From: Rhodospirillales bacterium | Lineage (GTDB): Bacteria; Pseudomonadota; Alphaproteobacteria; Rhodospirillales; JAPHTL01 | Length of the DNA: 11,643 nucleotides | Direction: 5' to 3' | NCBI GenBank assembly: GCA_026193355.1 | Contig: JAPHTL010000185.1 | Coordinates: 1 to 11,643 of the forward strand | Shown: positions 1 to 5,575 of the stretch, one piece after another | Layout: each line of letters begins with the position of its first letter | Position numbering within the stretch: position 1 is the stretch's first letter | Position numbers and translations under genes: made by a program | Notes under the pieces: generated by a model | What the model was told of the DNA's origin: nothing | The model's input: only the letters and a program-made list of their open reading frames with translations | Database searches by the model: none

Positions 1-194
1 AGCCATGGAGCCTGTTCAGCGCACGCGAGACTGAAGTCGTCAACCTTCTGCTGAAGGGGATGAGCAACAAGGAAATCGCCCAAGCCCTTGGTATCGAGGA
101 AATTACCGCGAAGATGCACCTCAACAAGATCTATCGAAAGTTGAACGTATCAAGCAGAATTCAGGCTGTAACAAAGATCCTCAAGAAACAGTGA
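1..194 (+). CDS. LuxR-type response regulator / transcription factor, C-terminal part (5' end outside window)
   Basis: The first 194 bases carry an open frame (codons from base 3) ending in TGA at 192-194. It encodes about 63 residues forming a complete GerE/LuxR helix-turn-helix. Recognisable blocks are FSARETEVVNLLLKGMSNKE (wing and helices 1-2), IAQALGIEEITAKMHLNKIY (turn and recognition helix) and RKLNVSSRIQAV (helix 4). This domain binds DNA as a dimer. The N-terminal sensing or receiver domain lies outside the window, so the signal cannot be told. The stop is 82 bases before the preferred glpX start on the same strand, so co-transcription with or control of glpX is possible but not shown. 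Confidence 0.9.
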   Translation, partial: PWSLFSARETEVVNLLLKGMSNKEIAQALGIEEITAKMHLNKIYRKLNVSSRIQAVTKILKKQ

Positions 195-226
195 GCGTCA
201 TATTCAGCCAGCTTTTCACCGCCGCC

Positions 227-247
227 TCCCGGTGCAGAATTCCGGGA
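227..247 (+). other. Inverted repeat in the luxR-glpX gap
   Basis: TCCCGG at 227-232 and CCGGGA at 242-247 form a perfect 6-bp stem with a 9-base loop. No T tract follows, so it is not a convincing intrinsic terminator. It ends 16 bases before the glpX Shine-Dalgarno sequence and would lie in the glpX leader if the two genes are co-transcribed. Confidence 0.4.
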
Positions 248-276
248 CGATAACGAAAAAATCGGAGAGAACGCAG

Positions 277-1269
277 ATGTCGGCAGCAGATTCCGCAGAA
301 CTTGATCGCAATCTCGCGCTCGAAATGGTTCGCGTCACAGAGGCCTCGGCGTTATCGGTTTCCAGGCTTATGGGACGAGGCGACGAGCAGGCTGCAGACC
401 GCGCAGCGGCGCAAGCCATGCGCGCTGCGCTCAACAGGATGAGTTTCAACGGCTTTATCGTTATCGGCGAGGGGCAACAGGACGAGACAGATCTGCTCTA
501 TTCTGGCGAAGCGGTTGGCGACGGCACCGGCCCACGCATCGATATTGCCCTTGATCCACTTGAAGGAAACACCATTGCGGCAAAAGGTGGCGACAATGCG
601 CTTTCTGTCGTCGCCCTGTCGAGTGAAGGTGGATTCCTCAATGTCCCCGATATCTATATGGAAAAGATCGCCATAGGCCCCGGTTTGCCCGAGGGCGTCA
701 TCGACCTGGACGAGGAACCCGGAACGAATTTGATCGAACTGACCAAGGCGAAGGGCGTGGATATAAACGATCTTGTCGTCTGCATTCTGGATCGCCCCAG
801 ACATCATGAAATGATCGCCCGCGTAAGGGAGTCCGGCGCGCGCATTCGCCTGATCGAGGACGGTGACGTCAGCGCCGCAATCGCAGCGGCCCGGGACAAC
901 AGCGGCATTGACGTTTACATGGGAATTGGGGGGGCGCCACAAGGCATTCTTTCTGCCGCCGCCATACGCTCTCTTGGCGGCCAGATGCAAGGTCGACTGG
1001 TGTTCCGTACGGATGACGAAAAGGAAAGCGCGCGGCGAGTCGGATTCGCGGATCTGAATTACAAATACAGCCTCCATGAGATGGCGCGCGGCGATGTCAT
1101 GATCGCCGCCACAGGCGTCACGGACGGCGCCTTCCTTGATGGCGTCCGCCGCCATGCGAATGGAGCAGTAACCCATTCACTGGTCATGCGTTCTAAAACG
1201 CGAACCCTCCGCTATGTGGAAGCGCACCATGACTTCACCCAAAAAATGGATTCTTTTCCCGCCCCCTGA
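277..1269 (+). CDS. glpX: GlpX-type (class II) fructose-1,6-bisphosphatase with altered active-site residues
   Basis: Class II fructose-1,6-bisphosphatase removes the 1-phosphate to give fructose 6-phosphate in gluconeogenesis; it is cytosolic and metal dependent. The ATG at 277 (330 residues) is chosen because GGAGAG at 264-269 lies 7 bases upstream; an in-frame ATG at 232 has no such site. Family blocks present are GRGDEQAAD (residues 33-41), IGEG (63-66), DPLEG (93-97), PDIYMEK with Tyr127, DRPRHH, DGD (195-197) and GIGGAPQG (to 223). Compared with E. coli GlpX, metal ligands Asp33, Glu57, Asp85 and Glu88 match Asp41, Glu65, Asp93 and Glu96. Glu213 aligns with Gln222, and substrate-contact Thr90 with Asn98. 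The length is normal and the frame intact, so this is a divergent enzyme or a paralogue with changed activity rather than a decayed gene. The family call is firm; the activity is uncertain. Confidence 0.93.
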   Translation: MSAADSAELDRNLALEMVRVTEASALSVSRLMGRGDEQAADRAAAQAMRAALNRMSFNGFIVIGEGQQDETDLLYSGEAVGDGTGPRIDIALDPLEGNTIAAKGGDNALSVVALSSEGGFLNVPDIYMEKIAIGPGLPEGVIDLDEEPGTNLIELTKAKGVDINDLVVCILDRPRHHEMIARVRESGARIRLIEDGDVSAAIAAARDNSGIDVYMGIGGAPQGILSAAAIRSLGGQMQGRLVFRTDDEKESARRVGFADLNYKYSLHEMARGDVMIAATGVTDGAFLDGVRRHANGAVTHSLVMRSKTRTLRYVEAHHDFTQKMDSFPAP

Positions 1270-1290
1270 CCATACGGGGGGCAGATTTTT
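1261..1290 (+). terminator. Intrinsic terminator of glpX
   Basis: GCCCCC at 1261-1266 pairs with GGGGGC at 1277-1282 across a 10-base loop, and five T follow at 1286-1290 after a 3-base gap. The left arm overlaps the last glpX codons and the stop codon lies in the loop region. Position and shape fit a Rho-independent terminator for glpX just before the tRNA promoter. Confidence 0.65.
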
Positions 1291-1311
1291 GACAAACCTT
1301 CATTGAGGGTC

Positions 1312-1338
1312 TTGATTTTAGCGGCGAAGCCATATAGA
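1312..1338 (+). promoter_or_regulatory. Candidate promoter of tRNA-Glu
   Basis: TTGATT at 1312-1317 and TATAGA at 1333-1338 resemble -35 and -10 hexamers, with a short 15-base spacer and 18 bases from the -10 to the tRNA. An alternative -35, TTGACA at 1289-1294, overlaps the end of the glpX terminator and has only CTTGAT (1311-1316) at -10 distance. I prefer the first because of the TATA-like box close to the tRNA 5' end. Confidence 0.45.
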
Positions 1339-1356
1339 CCGTCGCTCACCTAGCGT

Positions 1357-1432
1357 GTCCCCATCGTCTAGAGGCCTAGGACATCACCCTTTCAAGGTGA
1401 AGACACGGGTTCGAACCCCGTTGGGGACGCCA
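1357..1432 (+). tRNA. tRNA-Glu, anticodon UUC, CCA encoded
   Basis: The cloverleaf is read by eye. The acceptor arms GTCCCC (1357-1362) and GGGGAC (1423-1428) are followed by discriminator G and encoded CCA (1430-1432). The anticodon stem is TCACC (1384-1388) with GGTGA (1396-1400), around loop CTTTCAA with anticodon TTC at 1391-1393. The T arm contains GGTTCGAACCCC. The sequence is close to the usual bacterial tRNA-Glu, which reads GAA and GAG codons. It stands alone, without other tRNAs next to it. Confidence 0.96.
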
Positions 1433-1454
1433 ACTTTTCCTTCCGGGAAAAGTT
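1432..1454 (+). other. Hairpin directly after tRNA-Glu
   Basis: AACTTTTCC at 1432-1440 and GGAAAAGTT at 1446-1454 form a perfect 9-bp stem with a 5-base loop, starting at the last A of the encoded CCA. There is no T tract on either strand after the stem, so it is a poor classical terminator. It may help stop or process the tRNA transcript, or mark the boundary with the convergent feo operon that ends at 1475. Confidence 0.5.
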
Positions 1455-1474
1455 CGTCTGGCGGCAGGCTTTAA

Positions 1475-1693
1475 TCAGGAAATCCACTCATAGATTTCGA
1501 GCTTGAGGGGATCGCATTTGCTGCACCCCCCGCACTCGTCCGTCGATTCAATGCGACGCACACGGCCCTTGCGCATCCAGATATCCAGCATCCCGCGCAC
1601 AGCGTCCATATCCGCATCGAAATGGTTCGCCATATCGCCGATCGAGGCCCTTCCGCGAAGCGCCATATAATCCCTTATCTGCGATAGGATCAT
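1475..1693 (-). CDS. feoC: FeoC-like winged-helix protein with cysteine cluster
   Basis: This 72-residue protein is the third gene of the feo operon. The first ~50 residues look like a small winged helix (start MILSQIRDYMALRGRASIGD). Then comes a cysteine cluster CGGCSKC (Cys54, Cys57, Cys60) before a short tail. FeoC proteins bind FeoB's cytoplasmic domain or act as small iron/oxygen-responsive regulators, and many carry an oxygen-sensitive iron-sulfur cluster on such cysteines. Only three cysteines are present here, spaced CxxCxxC; the enteric type has four. The ATG at 1693 starts 5 bases after the feoB stop, which suggests coupled translation. Family assignment rests on size, motif and position; whether it regulates or only assists FeoB is not visible. 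Confidence 0.85.
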   Translation of the reverse strand: MILSQIRDYMALRGRASIGDMANHFDADMDAVRGMLDIWMRKGRVRRIESTDECGGCSKCDPLKLEIYEWIS

Positions 1694-1698
1694 GCTTG

Positions 1699-4053
1699 CT
1701 ACTCGATGATAGCCGATACCGGGCTGGCATTGACCCGATCATTGAGGCCGAAGCGGCGTAAAACAGCGTAAACCAGCACCAGTGAAAGCGAAATCCCGCC
1801 GAGCCACGTGATGGATGAAAGCGGATGACGCGCCAAAGTCGCCACCTGATAGAACCCCACCGAAACGGCATAGGCGGCCACCGATGTCCACGTAACGATA
1901 AACAACGCCCAGCGACCGCCAATCTCCCTGTGTATTGCCCCCACCGCTGCAATACATGGCGTGTAGAGCAGGATAAAAAGCAGATAGGCGAAGGCGCCAA
2001 TTTGACCATCGAATCTCTCCACCATGGCGCCAAACGTCTTTACGCTGACTTCCTGCGTTTCGGCGGCTGATTCGATACTTCCGGAATTTACAATCCCGAT
2101 CCCCAAGGGGTCGCCGAACGAATCGGCGATGCTGGCAAGGTTCTCACCGACGGAAAGAATGGCAACCTTGAAACTGCCGATCAGATCGATGGCATCATCC
2201 TTCGTTGTCACGTCACCGCCATCGGCGTGGTCGCTTCCAAGAGTCGAATAGAGCGAATCCAGCGTTCCGACGACCGCTTCCTTGGCAAAGACTCCGGTGA
2301 AAATTCCAACAGCCGCCGGCCAGTTATCGTCCTTTATGCCCATCGGGGCAAACACGGGAACAATCGCGCGACCTATTTCGCTCAGGACCGACTTGTCGCT
2401 GTCTTCATTTCCAAAGGTTCCATCCGTCCCCCAGGAATTAAGAAAACTGAGGACCGCAACGACGATAACGATCACCTGCCCGGCGCCGAACACGAACCCC
2501 TTCAACCTGTTCCATGTATGGATCATAACGCCTTTAAGCTTCGGCAGATGATAGGAGGGAAGTTCCATGACAAAGGCCGAGGTTTCCCCACGAAGTAATG
2601 TTTTCTTGAGCAGAAACCCCGTCAACACGGCGATCAGGATGCCGATAAGGTAAAGAGCGAACACAAGGTTCTGCCCCCCAACAGGAAAGAATGCCGCCGC
2701 GAACAGGGCATAAACAGCCAGTCGCGCCCCGCAGGACATGAAGGGGCTCATGGCCACGGTCATAATGCGGTCTTTCTGGTTCTCCAGCGTTCGTGTCGCC
2801 ATGATGGAGGGCACGTTGCAGCCAAAACCGACAATCAGGGGAACAAAGGCCTTGCCCGGCAAGCCGATGAGGCGAATAAACCGATCGATAACGAAAGCAG
2901 CACGGGCCATGTAACCGCTGTCTTCCAGAACTGAGAGACCAAGGTAGAGAAAACCAATAATGGGAATGAATGTGGCAACGACCTGAATGCCGCTTCCAAT
3001 CCCGTCCGCCAGGATCACCTTCACCCATTCAGGCGCAGCAACAGTCTGCAAAAGGGCGCCAACGCCCTCAACGAATATCGCCCCCGCGACAATATCGAAG
3101 AAATCGATGAATGCTCCACCGACGTTGATTGTGAAGGTGAACATCAGATACATGACGGCAAGAAAGATCGGTACGCCAAGCCAGCGATTGACGACGATGC
3201 GATCAATCGCGTCCGTTGCCGTCCGGGTCATCTTTCCGGACCTGCGCACAGACTCTCTGGCAATCGCGTTGGCGAATTCATAACGGCCATCGGCGATAAG
3301 AATATCTGCGTCTTCGCCCGATGCCCTGATCCCGGGCTGCAACTGTGCGACAACATCCAGCACAGCCTCGCCTGCAAGGCTTCTGGCCCGGTCATCCTCT
3401 TCGAGCAGCTTCACAGCAAGCCAGCGCGCGTTCACACCGCCTTCGAAGAAACGATCATTTGTTTCGGCAAGTATCGCCTCGATCCCCTTCTCGACGACCT
3501 CGGGATAGGTAATGGGCGCGGATGGAACAGGCCGGGATTCAAGCGCCCGATTGATCGTATCTTTCAAATCCGCAATGCCTCGCCCACGTGATGCCGACAT
3601 CGCAACAACAGGGCACCCAAGCTTTTGCGACATGACATCGACGTCGATCTGGATATCCAGCCCCTCCGCAACATCAATCATGTTCACGGCGACGATCATG
3701 GGAACACGCATTTCAATCAATTGCGCGGTCAGGTAGATATTTCGTTCCAGATTGGACGCATCGACGATATTGACGATCAGGTCCGGTTCGCCGGACAGGA
3801 CATAGTCGCGTGCGATTTTTTCATCGAGCGAGTCCATGCCTTCGATAACACCAAAGGAATAAACGCCGGGCATATCGACCACGCGCACACCGATGCCACG
3901 ATACTCATATGCCCCCTCTTTCCTGTCGACGGTGACACCCGACCAGTTGCCAACCCGCTGCCTTGCGCCAGTCAACGCGTTGAAAAGCGTAGTCTTGCCG
4001 CAGTTCGGATTGCCGACGACGCCGATCGTGAATGTCTTCATATCGATATCCAT
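1699..4053 (-). CDS. feoB: Ferrous iron transporter FeoB
   Basis: FeoB is the inner-membrane Fe(II) permease with a cytoplasmic G domain. It has 784 residues, a normal full length. The G domain shows G1 GNPNCGKT (14-21), the switch Thr of GVTVD (Thr41), G3 DMPG (60-63), G4 NMID (124-127) and G5 SAS (153-155). A helical linker follows, then the membrane part from about residue 290. The family's pore/gate blocks are GFGCNVP (409-415, Cys411), FMSCGARL (438-445, Cys441) and ELPSY (497-501), then FAKEAVVGTL and a C-terminal LLYTPC helix. A large loop between late membrane segments is as in other proteobacterial FeoB. ATG at 4053 is taken; ATG at 4041 (residue 5) is equally possible because neither has a strong Shine-Dalgarno. 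It lies 24 bases after feoA and 5 before feoC. Confidence 0.97.
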   Translation of the reverse strand: MDIDMKTFTIGVVGNPNCGKTTLFNALTGARQRVGNWSGVTVDRKEGAYEYRGIGVRVVDMPGVYSFGVIEGMDSLDEKIARDYVLSGEPDLIVNIVDASNLERNIYLTAQLIEMRVPMIVAVNMIDVAEGLDIQIDVDVMSQKLGCPVVAMSASRGRGIADLKDTINRALESRPVPSAPITYPEVVEKGIEAILAETNDRFFEGGVNARWLAVKLLEEDDRARSLAGEAVLDVVAQLQPGIRASGEDADILIADGRYEFANAIARESVRRSGKMTRTATDAIDRIVVNRWLGVPIFLAVMYLMFTFTINVGGAFIDFFDIVAGAIFVEGVGALLQTVAAPEWVKVILADGIGSGIQVVATFIPIIGFLYLGLSVLEDSGYMARAAFVIDRFIRLIGLPGKAFVPLIVGFGCNVPSIMATRTLENQKDRIMTVAMSPFMSCGARLAVYALFAAAFFPVGGQNLVFALYLIGILIAVLTGFLLKKTLLRGETSAFVMELPSYHLPKLKGVMIHTWNRLKGFVFGAGQVIVIVVAVLSFLNSWGTDGTFGNEDSDKSVLSEIGRAIVPVFAPMGIKDDNWPAAVGIFTGVFAKEAVVGTLDSLYSTLGSDHADGGDVTTKDDAIDLIGSFKVAILSVGENLASIADSFGDPLGIGIVNSGSIESAAETQEVSVKTFGAMVERFDGQIGAFAYLLFILLYTPCIAAVGAIHREIGGRWALFIVTWTSVAAYAVSVGFYQVATLARHPLSSITWLGGISLSLVLVYAVLRRFGLNDRVNASPVSAIIE

Positions 4054-4077
4054 AGGGAGTTGACCATGAGGGCGTGA

Positions 4078-4365
4078 TCATGCAGCAACTTTGTCCTGCT
4101 CGTCCTTTATCAGCGTGACCATGATCTTTTGCGATGCGCCGGCGCCAAGCGCAACACGCGCCTGGTCTCTGGCGACGATAAGTCGACCATGCCCTTCACG
4201 CTGAAGAACCTCAACCTCCGCACCAATGGGAAGGCCGATGTCGTAGAGACGCCGGCCCAGCCCTTTTCCCGCACGAATGGCCGCTATCCGCAACCTTTCG
4301 CCGGGTGTGGCGAGGGCGAGAGGGAAAGCGTGCTCCTGGCTTTTACGTGCGGCGGCTGCGTTCAT
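4078..4365 (-). CDS. feoA: FeoA, small SH3-like partner of FeoB
   Basis: FeoA is a small cytosolic SH3-like protein needed for FeoB-dependent Fe(II) uptake. The family core is seen from about residue 18: ATPGERLRIAAIRAGKGLGR, then LYDIGLPIGAEVEVLQREG and a final IMVTLIKDE strand. The ATG at 4365 gives 95 residues and has an AGG about 8 bases upstream. An in-frame TTG at 4401 would add 12 residues but has no ribosome site and would leave little room after the promoter. It is the first gene of feoABC and is probably repressed by iron through the Fur-like boxes upstream. Confidence 0.92.
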   Translation of the reverse strand: MNAAAARKSQEHAFPLALATPGERLRIAAIRAGKGLGRRLYDIGLPIGAEVEVLQREGHGRLIVARDQARVALGAGASQKIMVTLIKDEQDKVAA

Positions 4366-4413
4366 TATTCGACCTGATGGCTTGGTTGGTGAAGTTGACA
4401 AGACGGGACTAGT

Positions 4414-4432
4414 TGCAAGTCATTCTCAACAA
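4414..4432 (-). promoter_or_regulatory. Fur-like box 1, downstream of the feo -10
   Basis: Bases 4414-4428 read as an imperfect 7-1-7 inverted repeat, TGCAAGT-C-ATTCTCA. The 19 bases 4414-4432 match the second box at 4473-4491 at 17 of 19 positions in the same orientation. Fur-family repressors bind 7-1-7 sites, and TGC/GCA ends are typical of alphaproteobacterial members. A site between the -10 and feoA would block transcription when occupied. Confidence 0.6.
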
Positions 4433-4436
4433 TTAA

Positions 4437-4466
4437 CCACTACACGATTATGGACTTCGCTGTCAA
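4437..4466 (-). promoter_or_regulatory. Candidate promoter of feoABC
   Basis: On the minus strand, TTGACA (4466 down to 4461) is a perfect -35. With an 18-base spacer the -10 would be TAGTGG (4442 down to 4437), or GTAGTG with 17; both are poor -10 matches, so this promoter may be weak or the exact -10 uncertain. It lies between the two Fur-like boxes and about 70 bases before the feoA ATG. Confidence 0.5.
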
Positions 4467-4472
4467 CAGAAA

Positions 4473-4491
4473 TGCAAATCATTCGCAACAA
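4473..4491 (-). promoter_or_regulatory. Fur-like box 2, upstream of the feo -35
   Basis: TGCAAAT-C-ATTCGCA at 4473-4487 is a nearly perfect 7-1-7 inverted repeat (6 of 7 pairs). It sits 6 bases upstream of the -35 and its centre is 59 bases from that of box 1. It is the better of the two matches to a Fur-family operator. Whether Fur, Mur or another metal sensor binds cannot be told from the site. Confidence 0.65.
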
Positions 4492-4527
4492 CGGGCGCGA
4501 CAGGTCCTGTTCACCCCCTAAGAAGAA

Positions 4528-4908
4528 TCAGGGTTGAGCGTTCTGGTTTTGCTCGTGCTCGGCAATTTTCTGCCTGACATCGTCCATATCAAGATCCTTT
4601 ACCTGCGAGACGACCTGTTCCAAGGCTTGCGCCGGCAAGGCGCCGGGCTGTGCCATAAGAAGGATCTGATCGCGGAAAACAGCCAACGTCGGGATCGATC
4701 GGATACCAAACTGACCCGCAAGCTGCTGCTCCTTCTCCGTATTGACTTTCGCAAAAACGATTTCGGGAAACTTGTCTGATGCAGCTTCGAAGACAGGTCC
4801 GAACGATTTACAAGGCCCACACCATTCGGCCCAGAAATCGACAAGAACAATTTCGTTGTCCTTGATCGTGCTCTCAAAGTTATCCAAACCCATTTCAATC
4901 GTCGGCAT
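4528..4908 (-). CDS. Thioredoxin with short C-terminal extension
   Basis: This is a 126-residue cytosolic thioredoxin that reduces protein disulfides. The active site is WCGPC at residues 29-33 in VDFWAEWCGPCKSFGPVF, and the cis-proline loop is SIPT (Pro73). The thioredoxin fold covers residues 1 to about 105. A charged tail of about 20 residues rich in Asp, Glu and Gln follows (DMDDVRQKIAEHEQNQNAQP). The QPGALPAQALE segment and tail resemble a thioredoxin subgroup seen in actinobacteria and some proteobacteria rather than E. coli TrxA. The ATG at 4908 has GGAG 8 bases and AAGG 3 bases upstream. There is no signal peptide. It shares strand with feoABC, but about 160 bases with the Fur-like boxes separate them, so it is probably a separate unit. 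Confidence 0.93.
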   Translation of the reverse strand: MPTIEMGLDNFESTIKDNEIVLVDFWAEWCGPCKSFGPVFEAASDKFPEIVFAKVNTEKEQQLAGQFGIRSIPTLAVFRDQILLMAQPGALPAQALEQVVSQVKDLDMDDVRQKIAEHEQNQNAQP

Positions 4909-4995
4909 GACCTTATCTCCGTTGATGTCTCGGCCTCATAGAAATATCAGACTTTGCTAATATAATGTCTCATCGAAAAAAAACAAACTTTTGGT

Positions 4996-5030
4996 AAAAA
5001 AAGCTTCAGGTAGAAAAACCCTTAACCTGA
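4996..5030 (-). terminator. Terminator-like hairpin with T tract, read on the minus strand
   Basis: TCAGGT (5006-5011) and ACCTGA (5025-5030) form a perfect 6-bp stem with a 13-base loop. Read on the minus strand it is followed by AGC and then seven T (5002 down to 4996). That is the form of an intrinsic terminator, but the stem is short and AT-containing. The nearest minus-strand gene ending before it is the aldehyde dehydrogenase at 5576, more than 500 bases away. The region around it (4909-5062) is AT-rich and should also hold the promoters of the thioredoxin gene and of the small gene at 5063; I cannot place those reliably. Confidence 0.4.
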
Positions 5031-5062
5031 GTTTTACAGTTTGGGTCCATTGTCGTTAAATC

Positions 5063-5275
5063 ATGGATCAAGCAACAGATTCCGACATCTATCGTTCGGC
5101 TTCAAACCTTCTCAAAAGACATGGGAAGGACGCGGCGACAATAGCGACGATGTGGGCCGACGATTACCTCAAACAAGGCGATCTGGACGCGTACAGACGC
5201 TGGAAGAGGGTCGTACTGCTTGTTGACGTTATGCTTGTCGGCGACGACTTCCCGGACCCGGAGATACGTCACTGA
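5063..5275 (+). CDS. Small conserved-type protein of unknown function (70 residues)
   Basis: The protein begins MDQATDSDIYRSASNLLKRH and continues through GKDAATIATMWADDYLKQGD and LDAYRRWKRVV. It looks all-helical and soluble, without signal peptide or membrane segment. The pattern RHGxxAxxxAxxxADxxLxxGDLDxYxxWKR recalls small uncharacterised alphaproteobacterial proteins, which I know only by sequence type, not by function. The ATG at 5063 has no clear Shine-Dalgarno. On the plus strand it is followed after 78 bases by another small gene. No function is proposed. Confidence 0.75.
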   Translation: MDQATDSDIYRSASNLLKRHGKDAATIATMWADDYLKQGDLDAYRRWKRVVLLVDVMLVGDDFPDPEIRH

Positions 5276-5310
5276 CACAGATTTAGTGGATGCGAACGCC
5301 AAGGGTTCCG

Positions 5311-5316
5311 TATACT
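5311..5316 (+). promoter_or_regulatory. Possible -10 element of the 68-residue gene
   Basis: TATACT is a good -10 hexamer 37 bases before the ATG at 5354. No matching -35 is visible at 16-18 bases upstream, so it is only a candidate. Confidence 0.3.
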
Positions 5317-5353
5317 GATCTGTCAGCCTCAGACAATTTAGTGATTTTTTTTC

Positions 5354-5560
5354 ATGGCCCTCCTGCTCCCCCAACAAAGATTGCTTCTGGAACTGATCAA
5401 CGCATCGGGTGATATCGCAGCGCCCGAAACGTCAAAGGACTCACTCCTGTGGCGTACGCTCCAGGAATGTGAAAAGTCCGCATGGATCGTCATGAACCAG
5501 GTTGCACCTGGCTTTCACAGGGTAAAGATCACAGAGAAGGGCCGGGCCGCCATCAAGTAA
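5354..5560 (+). CDS. Small hypothetical protein, possibly winged-helix-like (68 residues)
   Basis: The start is MALLLPQQRLLLELINASGD and the end is RVKITEKGRAAIK. A leucine-rich first helix, LLWRTLQECEKSAWIV in the middle and a C-terminal ITEKGRAAI resemble the helix-helix-wing order of small winged-helix proteins, where LTxxGRxxL often closes the wing. That reading is inference. A run of eight T (5345-5352) lies directly before the ATG and there is no Shine-Dalgarno, so translation is either weak or uses another signal. It ends 15 bases from the convergent aldehyde dehydrogenase stop. No function is proposed. Confidence 0.65.
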   Translation: MALLLPQQRLLLELINASGDIAAPETSKDSLLWRTLQECEKSAWIVMNQVAPGFHRVKITEKGRAAIK

Positions 5561-5575
5561 GGAGTAGCACCGGAT

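Noticed and set aside
352..1176. Minus-strand open frame (274 codons) inside glpX
   Set aside because: It is a shadow of glpX, with no domain and no ribosome site.
4500..4510. Small palindrome ACAGGTCCTGT downstream of the thioredoxin stop
   Set aside because: Five-base arms with a one-base centre are too short to call an operator or terminator here.
5281..5343. Short direct repeat ATTTAGTG at 5281-5288 and 5336-5343
   Set aside because: Eight bases in AT-richer spacer is within chance expectation and is not linked to a recognisable element.
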